A program made the position numbers and the translations under genes. DNA of 64,000 nucleotides from positions 5,566,501-5,630,500 of the forward strand of contig NZ_CP097484.1 of the NCBI RefSeq assembly GCF_023546765.1, written 5' to 3'. The notes under the pieces are model-generated. The model was not told the DNA's origin. It saw nothing but the letters and a program-made list of their open reading frames with translations, and made no database searches. This document shows positions 43,315 to 52,226 of this stretch, piece by piece (positions within the stretch are counted from its first letter, which is position 1; the number at the start of each line of letters is the position of its first letter). This stretch comes from Methylobacterium tardum (GTDB lineage: Bacteria; Pseudomonadota; Alphaproteobacteria; Rhizobiales; Beijerinckiaceae).

Positions 43315-43884
43315 ATGCTTGCCAGGAACACGCGCCGCCGCACCGCCAAGGCGCTCGCTCTGACCCTCGCGCTCGGCCTCGGGGCGAGCGGCGCAGCCTA
43401 TGCCAAGAACCCGATGGTCGGCGGCGCGCCCATGTACGCCCAGAAGACCATTGTCGAGAACGCGGTCAATTCGAAGGATCACACCACCCTGGTTGCCGCC
43501 GTGAAAGCTGCCGGCTTGGTCGACACGCTGAACGGTCCGGGGCCGTTCACGGTGTTCGCACCGACCAACGCCGCCTTCGCCAAGCTGCCGCCGGGGACCG
43601 TCGAGAGCCTCGTGCAGCCGCAGAACAAGGCGACGCTGACGAAGATCCTGACCTACCACGTCGTCCCGGGCGTCTACACGGCTCAGGACCTGATGGCGCT
43701 CGCCAAGAAGGGCGGCGGACAGGGGACGCTCACCACTGTCGCCGGCGAGCCGCTTGCCGTCGAAGTGCAGGGCAAGAAAGTTTACGTGACCGACGTGAAG
43801 GGCAACACCGCCACCGTGACCATCCCGAACGTGATGCAGTCGAACGGCGTCATCCACGTCGTCAACGCCGTGCTGATGCCCTGA
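43315..43884 (+). CDS. Fasciclin (FAS1) domain exported protein
   Basis: A 189-residue secreted protein: signal sequence with 'ALALTLALGLGASGAAYA', then one FAS1 domain from about residue 45. Landmarks are 'HTTLVAAVKAAGLVDTLNGP', 'GPFTVFAPTNAAFAKLP', 'LTKILTYHVVPGVYTAQDLM' and 'SNGVIHVVNAVLMP'. Such proteins are periplasmic or surface adhesion modules. A GGAAGGAAAC site precedes the ATG. It lies tail to tail with an ECF sigma/anti-sigma operon; FAS1 genes are known targets of the SigK-RskA system in mycobacteria, so regulation by this pair is plausible. Confidence 0.9.
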   Translation: MLARNTRRRTAKALALTLALGLGASGAAYAKNPMVGGAPMYAQKTIVENAVNSKDHTTLVAAVKAAGLVDTLNGPGPFTVFAPTNAAFAKLPPGTVESLVQPQNKATLTKILTYHVVPGVYTAQDLMALAKKGGGQGTLTTVAGEPLAVEVQGKKVYVTDVKGNTATVTIPNVMQSNGVIHVVNAVLMP

Positions 43885-43973
43885 TTGGCCCAAGCGGATC
43901 GGTGCCCGTAGCTCCGGCGAGGCTGCGGGCGCCGATCCCGCCCAGGACGAGCCGGCGGCGCGCCGACATCGTG

Positions 43974-44667
43974 TCAGTCCGCGAGAAGCTTGCCGGTATA
44001 GACCACAGGGCCGGTGGGCTGGCCGGTCGGCGAACCGCCGGGCGGCTCTACCGAGACGGCGAGCACCCCATCCGGTGCGGTCCCCGTCGGCAGCCTCACC
44101 GCTCTGTCCGGTACCGACGAGGCCGAGCGGCCTCGGCCCCTGCGCGCCGACGTACCAGAGCTCCAGGCTGCGATCCGCGGGTGCCTCGGCGTTGACGGGT
44201 CTCACCTGCGCGATGCCGGTGCCGAGGTCCACACGGACGATCAGCGCCGGCACCGTGCCGCCGCCCTGCACCACGGCGAGGTAGCGGCCGCCGGACGGCG
44301 TCAGCGACGGCCCCACCACGACGAACAGGGCAAGCCCGGCGGCCAGCAACCCGGCTCCGCCGGCGGCGATCCGCCACCGCCGGAGCTGAGCGCGAAGAGC
44401 CGCGATCTGACCGGCGTCTGCGTGGCCCGATCGCGGCAACGCCCGCAACAACGCGGCGCGCACACGCGGCGGCGGCGTCTCGGCGGGGACCACCTCGGCC
44501 AGGGGACCGAGGCGCTGTTCCCAGGCCCGGATCCGCGCCCGTGCGGCCGGATCGCCGGCGGCTGCGCGCTCCACGGCTTCGCGTTCCTGGGCGTCGAGCG
44601 TTCCCAGCACGTACTCCGCCGCGCGCAGGTCGGGATCGTCGGGGTCTGGTCCGCCCGGTCCGGTCAC
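43974..44667 (-). pseudogene. RskA-type anti-sigma factor, frameshifted
   Basis: A membrane anti-sigma factor of about 231 residues. The N-terminal cytoplasmic part has 'AEYVLGTLDAQEREAVERAA', the helix is 'AGGAGLLAAGLALFVVVG' near residue 105, and the periplasmic part begins 'SGGRYLAVVQGGGTVPALIV' and 'SLELWYVGAQGPRPLGLVGT'. After 'GQSGE' (about 44095) the frame goes wrong; the family's end, 'LAVSVEPPGGSPTGQPTGPV', then 'VYTGKLLAD' and a stop, is found one frame away. Removing one base from 'GG' or adding two restores it. It overlaps the sigma gene by ATGA and should hold that sigma factor inactive. Confidence 0.82.
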
Positions 44668-45215
44668 GACACGACCTCCAGGCAGGTCTTCAAAGCGGCC
44701 AGCGCGCGATGCAGCCAGGTCTTGATGGTATTGACGGGGCAGTCGAACCGGCGGGCCAGTTCCTCACGCGAGCGCCCCTCGCAATACGCCAGCACCACGC
44801 AATCCCTGTGGCGCGGATCAAGCCGGCCGAGGCAAGCTGCGAGGGCATCGCGGTTCTGGAACGCGACCGCCTCGTCATGCGGGTCGATCAGCCGTGCCAC
44901 CCAATCCTCGCCGCTCTCCAGTTCCGGCCCCTGAACCTCGACTTTCCGGCGCACGCTGTCGATGGAGCGGTTGCGTGCGATCGCGATCAGCCAGGGCATC
45001 GGCGGGCCGGCGTCCGGCCTGTAGGTGCCGGCCGCCTGCCAGATCCGCATGTAGACGTCCTGGAGCACGTCCTCGGCCAGGGCCCGGTCGCGCTGGATAC
45101 GCAGGATCAGCCCGTAAAGTTTCGGGCTCGTGAGATCGTAGAGTTCGGCAAGCTGGTCCGCCTCACCTCGGCCGATCCCAGCAAGCAGCCGGCGCAGCGT
45201 GGCGTCGTCGGCCAA
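44664..45215 (-). CDS. ECF-family RNA polymerase sigma factor
   Basis: A 183-residue sigma factor. Region 2 holds 'LAELYDLTSPKLYGLILRIQ', 'LAEDVLQDVYMRIWQAAGTY' and 'PWLIAIARNRSIDSVRRK'; region 4 is 'LDPRHRDCVVLAYCEGRSRE' with the helix-turn-helix 'RRFDCPVNTIKTWLHRALAA'. The start is taken as TTG at 45215 because GGGGAG lies seven bases ahead. It belongs to the group paired with RskA-type anti-sigma factors. A possible target is the neighbouring fasciclin gene. Confidence 0.88.
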   Translation of the reverse strand: MADDATLRRLLAGIGRGEADQLAELYDLTSPKLYGLILRIQRDRALAEDVLQDVYMRIWQAAGTYRPDAGPPMPWLIAIARNRSIDSVRRKVEVQGPELESGEDWVARLIDPHDEAVAFQNRDALAACLGRLDPRHRDCVVLAYCEGRSREELARRFDCPVNTIKTWLHRALAALKTCLEVVS

Positions 45216-45663
45216 GATGGCTCCCCGCAAAACCTTGAGGCGTCCTGTGTCGGGCGCCCTCCCCAACGCTGCTTTAGCCCACTTTTCGTGACTGGAAAGA
45301 TACCGGGGCAGCGACCGGAGATCCGGCGCCGCGTCCGACCCCGGGCACAATCGGCGGCGTCAGGGATGAAGATGTGAGGTCCCGGCTCGGCGGCCCGATC
45401 TTCGTTGTGCCCATTCAACCGGGCCAGCCGCCTGTTGGATGTGTTCTCGATCGGTATGAGACAGCCAGACGCAAAGAAGCACCCTGGTCGCTCGCGCGTC
45501 CAGGGTGTCATCGACCTCGCCGACACTGTGGTGCCGCTTGGGCCGCGAAGGTCAAATCAAGTTGCCACAATCCCCGCGGCTGAAGCGTGACGAGGAGGAT
45601 CAGTTCCTCGCCCGGAGGCCGCGGGCACCTTGGCACGGAGGCCGGGTTCAGCTGCGCGTCTTG
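45216..45663. other. Intergenic, nothing identified
   Basis: About 450 bases containing the promoter of the sigma gene and the 3' end of the next barrel gene. Open frames here are short and do not have the codon pattern of neighbours. Confidence 0.5.
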
Positions 45664-46487
45664 CTAGTACGACCCGAACTTGAAGTTCAGGCCGGCGCGC
45701 GCGATGCCGCCTTCGGTGCGGAACCGGGAGATGTAGCCGATACCCGGGCCGCCGACGGAGCCGACGAGCAGATTGTGGCTTCCGAGATCGTAGCGCAGGT
45801 ATTCGGCCTTGAGAGTCACCGCGCTGGAGCGGAAGAAGTTCAGGACGGAGTCGGTCGGCAGCGCGTACTCGATGCCGCCGCCGTAGGCGTATCCGGTGTC
45901 CAGCCGCGACCGGCTGCCGAAGTAGGTCAGCGGCGCGCCGGTCTGGAATCCGACGCGCTGGGTCACGTCGCCGTAGGCGAAGCCGCCGGTGCCGTACACG
46001 AAGACGCGGTCGAAGGCGTAGCCGACGCGCCCGCGCACGGTCCCGAGGAAGCTGAGATCCGTCCGATAGGTGTTGGTCAGGACGTTGGGATTGAATGCCG
46101 GACGGAAGATCGACTGCACGCCGGTGCGCTGGAGATCCATGTACTGGGCGTCGGCCTCGACGCCGAGGACGATGCCGGATCCGGGCGTGAATTGATAATT
46201 GTAACCCACCTGCCACCGGCGGTGAAGCCGTCCTGCGGCAGGCGGACCGCCGGGCTGCGGAGCAGGTTGTTCACGTTGTTCTGCAGGGTGCCGATGCCGA
46301 CGGTCCGGATCGTGTCCGACTCGGTGTAGGCGTAGCCGGCGTTGACGCCGAAATAGGCGCCGCTCCACGTGAACACCGGCACGGGCGTGAAGACCGGCGG
46401 CGGGGCCGCGCGACGCGGCAGGTCGGCGGCTGAGGCGGTGGCCGTCATGGCGGCGAACGTGGCCAACACGGCCAGAGACGTCTTCAT
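45664..46487 (-). pseudogene. Outer-membrane beta-barrel protein (Omp25/31-like), frameshifted
   Basis: A paralogue of the barrel at 13286-14122. The signal peptide is MKTSLAVLATFAAMTATASA and the mature start is again 'ADLPRRAAPPPVFTPVPVF'. After 'LPQDGFTAGG' the frame is lost at 46212, where the coding strand has 'ggcagg'; the continuation 'QVGYNYQFTPGSGIVLGVEA', 'GTVRGRVGYAFDRVFVYGTG' and the final 'ARAGLNFKFGSY' is in another frame. One C more would give 274 residues. As written the barrel is truncated. About 110 bases upstream is a run of eight G. Confidence 0.85.
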
Positions 46488-47350
46488 CTGCAAGTGGCTC
46501 CCCGAATACTGATCGGCAGCAAGCTACCCATAAATGTCCGGGCACGATGTCTCTGCAAAGTCACATCGGAATCCAAAAACTGGTGTTTGCAATCGAGTGG
46601 GGGGGGTAAATTCCGGGAAAGTCACACTTCGACCTGCGACAACATGTCTGGACACTGGTAAAATAAGACATACGGATCGGAATGTGCTTTAATCCCGGTG
46701 CGCCCGGGATTTTTGCAGACCGCTCGACCCGCTCCCCTGATCGCTGGGGCGGATCCGATCGGCCTGTGGGGGTACCGGCCATTCGGATCACGACGAGGGC
46801 ACGCCGCCTACCAGCCCGACAGGCCGCGCAACCGTCAGCACGGTGGAGTCGCGGTCAGCCCGGACGGCGAGGGGCTCGTCGGCCCCGATCCATCGCCATG
46901 ACGGCTCGCGCTGTTCCCGATCACGGTGGGGTGCACGACGGCCGGATACGGGACGTGGCGTGGGGTCGGGTCATCCCACCCGCACCTCAGGACGAGGGGA
47001 GGGATGGGAGATGGGGCGGTCGTCGCGGCGCGCGACATGGTTCGCGACGGTGCCGGTCGACGCGCCGTGCTGGCCGTGACCGGGCCCGGACGCTGCCAAC
47101 CGGGCCGTGACGGGGTCCGCGTCCGGGACCGGCGCGGCCGTCTCTCCCGGCCAGGATAGCGCTCTGCCGAGACAGGCCGTGCCGGAACCGAAGACCGGAG
47201 CCTACAAGCCCCGATCGCTCCCGCCCCCGCCGCCGAGGCTGCACCGCTTTGATGCAGGACGGCACGGGTCCGCGCGGAGCGGCTTAAAGGTCGATTCACG
47301 TCGATGCGGTTAGCGTGGCCTTACTGCAGTCCTGCGTAAACCGATCCTCC
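46488..47350. other. Long intergenic region
   Basis: About 860 bases without a credible gene. 46540-46690 is AT-rich and includes a G8 run (46599-46606), probably the promoter of the barrel gene. Around 46970-47000 is 'acccgcacctcaggacgagg', a repeat also seen near 8560. Long frames here lack start signals and are probably chance frames in GC-rich DNA. Confidence 0.5.
46599..46606 (+). repeat. Run of eight G upstream of the barrel gene
   Basis: A G8 tract 112 bases before the ATG of the outer-membrane protein gene. Tracts like this in promoters can change length by slippage and alter expression. Confidence 0.6.
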
Positions 47351-48481
47351 ATGCCCCCATCCGTCGATGCTCCGCCGGACCTGTCCGGGCTCCTCGAACT
47401 GTCCCGCATCGAGAATCTCGATCTCAAGCCGGTGATCCTCCGGGTGCAGACCGACCTGTTCGTCCGGGCACCGGGCCGGGACCGGACGGAGGTCGAGATC
47501 TTCGAGTCCCTGGCCTGCGGCCTGATCCCCACGGTGGATGAGGAGACCGCCCGTGTGGTCGCGGGCAAGCTCGCCCCTTGCCCCGAGACGCCCCCGGCGG
47601 TGCTGGAGGCCCTGGCGCTCCGGGGCGGCGGCGCCCGCGACGCGGTGGTGGAACTGGCCCCGACCTTGAGCCATCGCCTGATCGAGGCGGCCCTCGCGGA
47701 TGGGTCGGACCTCGCCGCTCGCATCGCGGCCCGGGCCGGCCTGAACCGCGAGGTCGTGGACGAGCTCTCCCGGGAGGGCCGCCCGGAGATCGACCGGGCC
47801 CTGGCCGCCAATCTCGGCATCACCCTGCGCGGGGCGACGCTCGCCCGGCTCGTGGGCCGCGGCCGCGGCGATCCCGACCTGGCCAAGCTGCTCCTGGTGC
47901 GCCCCGACGTCTCGGCTGCCGACCTCGTGCCCCTCTACCTGCATGCCGACCCGATCCGCCGCGACGTGATCGGCCGGACGGTCGAGGCGACCGCGGCCCT
48001 GCGTCCCTGCCCGCCGCCGCCCCGCGGCCTGGGCGAGGACCTGACCCGGCTCTCGGGCGCCCAGGACGTGCCCGCCTTCATGGCCGCCCTGGCGGACGGG
48101 CTCGGCCTACCCCGCGACTTCCTCACCGTGGTCGCCGATCCGGGGGCTCGCTACGATCTCCTGACCCTCGGCCTGCGCGCCGCCGGCCTACACGAGGAAG
48201 AGGCGGTCTACATCTTCCTCACCCTGAACCAGGGCGTGGCGCGCTCGGCGGAACGGGTGGCCGCCCTCGTCCGGCTGTTCCGGACCGTCAGCCGACCGGC
48301 GTCCCGGGACCTCGTCGCGGCGATCCTCGACCGGCCGTTCACCGAGCGCGGGCGGAGCGAGGCACACCAGCCGCTGCACGGTCCCGAAGCCAAGCTGCGC
48401 CAGGGTGCCGAGCGCACCGCCGCGCCGCGCACGCCGCTGCCGATCCGCGTGCGCTCGGCGAGCGGCGGCGAGACGGGCTGA
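47351..48481 (+). CDS. DUF2336 domain-containing protein
   Basis: A 376-residue alpha-helical, HEAT-like protein of the alphaproteobacterial DUF2336 family. Signs are 'RTEVEIFESLACGLIPTVDE', 'LAPCPETPPAVLEALALRGG', 'VVELAPTLSHRLIEAALADG' and 'ARAGLNREVVDELSREGRPE'. These repeats of 'La..p......vl..Lal' occur in several alphaproteobacterial proteins with no known activity. The start is the Met of 'MPPSVDAPPDLSGLLELSRI'. Cytosolic. Confidence 0.78.
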   Translation: MPPSVDAPPDLSGLLELSRIENLDLKPVILRVQTDLFVRAPGRDRTEVEIFESLACGLIPTVDEETARVVAGKLAPCPETPPAVLEALALRGGGARDAVVELAPTLSHRLIEAALADGSDLAARIAARAGLNREVVDELSREGRPEIDRALAANLGITLRGATLARLVGRGRGDPDLAKLLLVRPDVSAADLVPLYLHADPIRRDVIGRTVEATAALRPCPPPPRGLGEDLTRLSGAQDVPAFMAALADGLGLPRDFLTVVADPGARYDLLTLGLRAAGLHEEEAVYIFLTLNQGVARSAERVAALVRLFRTVSRPASRDLVAAILDRPFTERGRSEAHQPLHGPEAKLRQGAERTAAPRTPLPIRVRSASGGETG

Positions 48482-48491
48482 CGGGCCGTCC

Positions 48492-48797
48492 TCAGCGGGG
48501 CTCGATACCCCGCCAGGCCGGCTGCCGGTCGGCCGCCTCCAGGGTGTCGGTCGAAGCCGGCGGCTCCGCGGCGCGGCGGCTCAGCTCGGCCATCAGGCCG
48601 CGGGCTAGCACGGCGCGGACCGCGCGCTCGCGGGTCTCGGACGGCACCGCGTCGAGCGCTGCCGGAAGCACGGCCTGGGCGCTCGGCAAGGCGCCCGCGG
48701 CCTTGCGGGCCTCGGCGGCCGGATCGGCGCCGTTGCGCAGCAGCGCCAAGTACGAGAGCACGCCGATCACCAGCGCGGCGCGCAGCAGGACGGTCAT
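48492..48797 (-). CDS. Hypothetical protein with one N-terminal membrane helix
   Basis: A 101-residue protein with a hydrophobic start (MTVLLRAALVIGVLSYLALL) and a soluble helical region ('ARKAAGALPSAQAVLPAALD', 'SETRERAVRAVLARGLMAEL'). It is probably anchored in the inner membrane with the rest outside. It lies tail to tail with the DUF2336 gene. No family recognised. Confidence 0.6.
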   Translation of the reverse strand: MTVLLRAALVIGVLSYLALLRNGADPAAEARKAAGALPSAQAVLPAALDAVPSETRERAVRAVLARGLMAELSRRAAEPPASTDTLEAADRQPAWRGIEPR

Positions 48798-49024
48798 GGG
48801 TCGACTCCTCCGCTCGGTGTCGAGCGCGAGATTTCGACAGGTTTCGTGAACCGGCCCTCAACCGGCTCGGGCTTTCCCGCGCGATGGTGAACAAATCTTG
48901 CCGCAGAGCGGCTGGTTACCTTGCGGAAAGCATCCTGTTCATTCGGATATCTCCCGCAACACTCGTTTAAGCCGGCTCTGCGACCGTCCGGAAGTCGTTC
49001 GAAGTCGAACCGGAGGCGCGACGG

Positions 49025-50941
49025 ATGCGCAAAACGTATCCAACGCGACGCGTGCCAGCCTTGCCCATTCAGAAAGTCCTGACTTCCTTGATCGGCGACC
49101 GCCTCGCGGGTCTCGTCCACGAATCCGTGGCCGACAACGCGGCCGCCCAGTCCCGCCACCAGCGTTTCCTGGTGTCGCGCCTCGCCACCGGCGCCGTGAT
49201 GATGGCCGGGCTGCCGCCCTACCTGCTCTGGCGCGGCGTGCCCTCGGGCATCGAGGTGCTGGCGATCGCGAGCCTGCTGCTGCCGGTTCTGGCCGCCGTG
49301 CTGCTCGCCCGCACGGGATCCCTTTGGCTGGCGCACGCCGTCTCCTCGGCGGGCCTGACCGGCATCGTGGTCGCCCTGGCGAGCGTCACCGGCGGTGTCG
49401 CTTCGCCGGCCTCGGTCTGGCTCGTGGCGATCCCCCTCGAGGCGCTGGTCTCCGGCTCCCTGCGCGCGACCGCCGCGGCGGCCGTGATGGCGATCCTCGG
49501 CGTTCTGGCAGTGGTGGGCCTCGGCGCCTGGACCGATACCCTGCCGGTCATGGACATCTCGGCGAGCCTCGCCCTGCCGGCCTTCGCCATCACGGCGATC
49601 GGCCACGTCGCCGCCCAGGCCCTGGAGCACATGCGCAACGAGGGCGCGTGGCGCGACCGCCTGCGCGACAACGAGGCGCGCGACCGGCTGCTGCTCTCGG
49701 CGATCGACGATCTCGTGACCTGGCACGACCGCAACGGCCGCGTGCTGGAGGCCTCGGTCTCGGCGACGCGGCTCCTCGGCAGCGAGCCGGCGCGGCTGCG
49801 CGGCCACGGATTGCTGGAGCGGGTTCACGTGGCCGACCGGCCGGCCTTCCTCAAGGCCGTCAGCGATGTCGCCGCCACCGGGCGCCCCGCGACCTTGCCG
49901 CTGCGGCTGCATGTCGAGGCGCAGGCCGACCGGCCCGACGGCGCGCGCCTGATCCATGCCGAGATGCGCGCCCATCGGATCGAGAACGGGTCCCACGACA
50001 CCGCCATGGCGGTGGTGGCGGTAACCCGCGACATGACCGAGCATCATCGCCACGCCGAGGAGCTGGAGCGTGCCCGCGCCGAGGCCGAGCGGGCGGACGC
50101 GATCAAGGGGCGCTTCCTCGCCAACGTCACCCATGAGCTGCGCACGCCGCTCAACGCGATCATCGGCTTCTCCGAGGTCCTGGCGGGCGAAGGCGCCGTC
50201 AGCCTCAGCCCGGACCAGGCGCGGGAATATGCCGGGATCATCGGCGCCTCGGGCCATCATCTGCTCGGCGTCGTCAACACGCTCCTCGACATGAGCCGGA
50301 TTCAGAGCGGCAACTTCGATTACGCGCCCGAGAGCTTCGACATCGCAGCGCTGCTCCAGGGCTGCTGCGACCTGATGCGCCTCAAGGCCGAAGCGGCCGG
50401 CGTCACGCTCGCGGTCTCGGCGGCGGGGCCGGTGGAGATCACCGCCGATCCCGGCGCGTGCCGACAGATTCTGATCAATCTCCTGTCGAACGCCGTGAAG
50501 TTCACCCCGCGGGGCGGCCGGGTCGAGCTGTCCCTGCGCCGCCGCGCGGACAGCCTGGAGATCGTCGTGGCCGATACCGGCGCCGGGATCGGCGCGGACG
50601 ACCTGCCCAAGCTCGGCACCCCGTTCTTCCAGGCGGGTGGCGGCGACTACAAGCGCCAGCACGAGGGAACCGGACTCGGCCTCTCGGTGGTTCAGGGCCT
50701 GGTCGGCCTGCACGGCGGCGCGCTGCTCATCGAGAGCGCTCCGCAGGTCGGCACCGCCGTGACCGTGACGCTGCCCCTCGTGTGCCGACCGCTGGCCGCA
50801 CCCGGCCCCGCCCCGGTCCGCACGTCCGTCCGGGGCGCTGCGCCGTCCCGCCGCGTGGTGCGCCTGCCCCTCGGCCTGTTCGACGCGGAGCCCGGTCCCG
50901 CCGCGGCGCCCGCCGGCCCGGCCCTGCGCCGCACCGCTTGA
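49025..50941 (+). CDS. Membrane PAS-containing sensor histidine kinase
   Basis: A 638-residue kinase. Residues about 45-185 hold about six membrane helices ('VLAIASLLLPVLAAVLLAR', 'VWLVAIPLEALVSGSLRATA'). A PAS domain (about 205-335) ends 'VVAVTRDMTEHHRHAEELER'. HisKA has 'LANVTHELRTPLNAIIGFSE' with the phospho-acceptor His; HATPase has the N box 'ILINLLSNAVKFTPRGGRV', 'VVADTGAGIGADDLPKLG' and 'EGTGLGLSVVQGLVGLHGG'. The last 60 residues are disordered. Architecture and length are close to cell-cycle kinases of the PleC/DivJ class in Caulobacter, but exact orthology is not proved. An excellent GGAGG site precedes the ATG. No response regulator is next to it. Confidence 0.88.
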   Translation: MRKTYPTRRVPALPIQKVLTSLIGDRLAGLVHESVADNAAAQSRHQRFLVSRLATGAVMMAGLPPYLLWRGVPSGIEVLAIASLLLPVLAAVLLARTGSLWLAHAVSSAGLTGIVVALASVTGGVASPASVWLVAIPLEALVSGSLRATAAAAVMAILGVLAVVGLGAWTDTLPVMDISASLALPAFAITAIGHVAAQALEHMRNEGAWRDRLRDNEARDRLLLSAIDDLVTWHDRNGRVLEASVSATRLLGSEPARLRGHGLLERVHVADRPAFLKAVSDVAATGRPATLPLRLHVEAQADRPDGARLIHAEMRAHRIENGSHDTAMAVVAVTRDMTEHHRHAEELERARAEAERADAIKGRFLANVTHELRTPLNAIIGFSEVLAGEGAVSLSPDQAREYAGIIGASGHHLLGVVNTLLDMSRIQSGNFDYAPESFDIAALLQGCCDLMRLKAEAAGVTLAVSAAGPVEITADPGACRQILINLLSNAVKFTPRGGRVELSLRRRADSLEIVVADTGAGIGADDLPKLGTPFFQAGGGDYKRQHEGTGLGLSVVQGLVGLHGGALLIESAPQVGTAVTVTLPLVCRPLAAPGPAPVRTSVRGAAPSRRVVRLPLGLFDAEPGPAAAPAGPALRRTA

Positions 50942-50968
50942 GCCCAAGGTCCCCCGGAAGGAGATAGG

Positions 50969-51682
50969 ATGTCAGGCTACCGCGAGATCGCCATCCCGGG
51001 TGAAGTCGGCCGCGCCCGCCGCCCCGCCCCGCGCCGGGCCGCCGCCCAGGGCGACTGGCGCGCCGTTCTCATGGGGGCGCTGAAGGCGGCGGGTACGACC
51101 TGCCGGACCAGCCCCGGCACCGTGCTGGGCAGCCTCGTGGCCGTGGGCGCGGCGGCCTTCGTCTGCGTCAACGCCCTCGGCTATCAGGCCGGGCGCCATC
51201 CCGCGCCGATCCTGCCCAAGCTGGCCCAGAAGGCGCCGCCGCGTGAGGCGGCCCCGGCCGCGAAGGAGCCCGTCCGGGACGTCGCGCGGGATCCGGTCCG
51301 CCCCGAGCCCGACCGGGCGGCCACGGCGATTCCGGCCAAGCCAGCGAGCCGGGACGCGATCGGCGAGCTGATCCATGCGGACGAGACCACGGCCTCGGTG
51401 ACCCCGAAAGGATCGCCGCCGCGCGCCGCCGCTAAGCCAGCGTCCAAGGAAGCCCCGAAGGAGGCGTCGAAGACGGCCAAGTCCGAGAAGGAGACGGATC
51501 CGGTCCTGCGGGCCCAGAAGGCGCTGTCGAAGCTCGGCTATCCGATCAAGGCCGACGGCGCGATGGGCCCGGGCACGCGGGCCGCGATCGAGAAGTTCGA
51601 GCGCAGCGCCAAGCTGCCGATCACCGGCGAGGTTTCGGGCCGGACCCTGCGCGAGCTGGTCACCCGGGCCGGCGCCGTATAG
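50969..51682 (+). CDS. Peptidoglycan-binding domain membrane protein
   Basis: A 237-residue protein: a basic cytoplasmic N-terminus ('GRARRPAPRRAAAQGDWRA'), one membrane helix near residue 55 ('SLVAVGAAAFVCVNALGY'), a long linker rich in Ala, Pro and Lys, and a C-terminal PG_binding_1 domain ('RAQKALSKLGYPIKADGAMG' and 'GTRAAIEKFERSAKLPITGE'). It would anchor in the inner membrane and touch the cell wall. The start has an AAGGAGA site; it lies 27 bases after the kinase and is probably co-transcribed with it. Confidence 0.85.
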   Translation: MSGYREIAIPGEVGRARRPAPRRAAAQGDWRAVLMGALKAAGTTCRTSPGTVLGSLVAVGAAAFVCVNALGYQAGRHPAPILPKLAQKAPPREAAPAAKEPVRDVARDPVRPEPDRAATAIPAKPASRDAIGELIHADETTASVTPKGSPPRAAAKPASKEAPKEASKTAKSEKETDPVLRAQKALSKLGYPIKADGAMGPGTRAAIEKFERSAKLPITGEVSGRTLRELVTRAGAV

Positions 51683-51713
51683 CCCGCCGGGGCCTCGGTG
51701 TGGGCCCACAGGA

Positions 51714-51803
51714 TCAGGCCGTGAAGGCGACGATCGCCACGCCGGTTCCAGCGATTAGGATCGCCGCGCGCGTCGCGCTGCGGTGCTGCGATCGCGGCCT
51801 CAA
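51714..51803 (-). CDS. Possible 29-residue membrane peptide
   Basis: A TTG-started frame coupled to the stop of the preceding gene (TTGA). Its end, 'RAAILIAGTGVAIVAFTA', is a hydrophobic helix after an Arg-rich start. It could be a real small membrane peptide but nothing besides position and hydrophobicity supports it. Confidence 0.22.
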   Translation of the reverse strand: MRPRSQHRSATRAAILIAGTGVAIVAFTA

Positions 51804-52156
51804 TGCGTCAGCCAGAGCCCGACGCCGAGCGCCACCGCGGCCAGCACGATGAAGCCGGCATAGGCCGGAAGGACCCAGGGCTGCCGCTGGTGCACGTAGC
51901 CTTTGGCGGCCTTCTCGGAGGGCGCCCGCTCGTTCCGCCGTGCGAGCCGGACCTCCTGCGAGGTCGGGGGTGTGCCGCCGGCCTCCTCGCAGGTCCCGAG
52001 CGGGGCGGCGCCGACATCCATGTGCGGGGTCTTGTCGGCCGTGCGGCCGCTGTCGATGTCACCCTTGAGCTGGGCAGTGGTCGGCGCGTCCGAATCCGGC
52101 GGCGGATCGACGGGCAGGTTCGCGGGTGGCGGTGGGGTCTCGGATCGCAGCGTCAT
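51800..52156 (-). CDS. Hypothetical protein with C-terminal membrane anchor
   Basis: A 118-residue protein with a disordered, Pro- and Asp-rich N-terminus (MTLRSETPPPPANLPVDPPP) and a hydrophobic tail ('VLPAYAGFIVLAAVALGVGL', then 'WLTH'), a tail-anchored topology. No domain identified. Its start is close to, and divergent from, no other gene; it follows the GNAT gene by about 70 bases on the same strand. Confidence 0.6.
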   Translation of the reverse strand: MTLRSETPPPPANLPVDPPPDSDAPTTAQLKGDIDSGRTADKTPHMDVGAAPLGTCEEAGGTPPTSQEVRLARRNERAPSEKAAKGYVHQRQPWVLPAYAGFIVLAAVALGVGLWLTH

Positions 52157-52226
52157 CGGCGGGGCTCCAGCGTGTCTCCGTCAACGCCCGGAACCGTCGT
52201 CGGCTGCGGTCAGGATGTCGCGGGCC

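Noticed and set aside
42277..43973. Extension of the anti-sigma frame by more than 500 codons
   Set aside because: It runs antisense through the fasciclin gene and the GAF kinase only because stops are rare; the family's proper C-terminus is in another frame and ends at 43974.
46835..47299. Minus-strand frame of 154 codons in the long gap
   Set aside because: Arg-rich, no ribosome site, no family resemblance, and covers a dispersed repeat.
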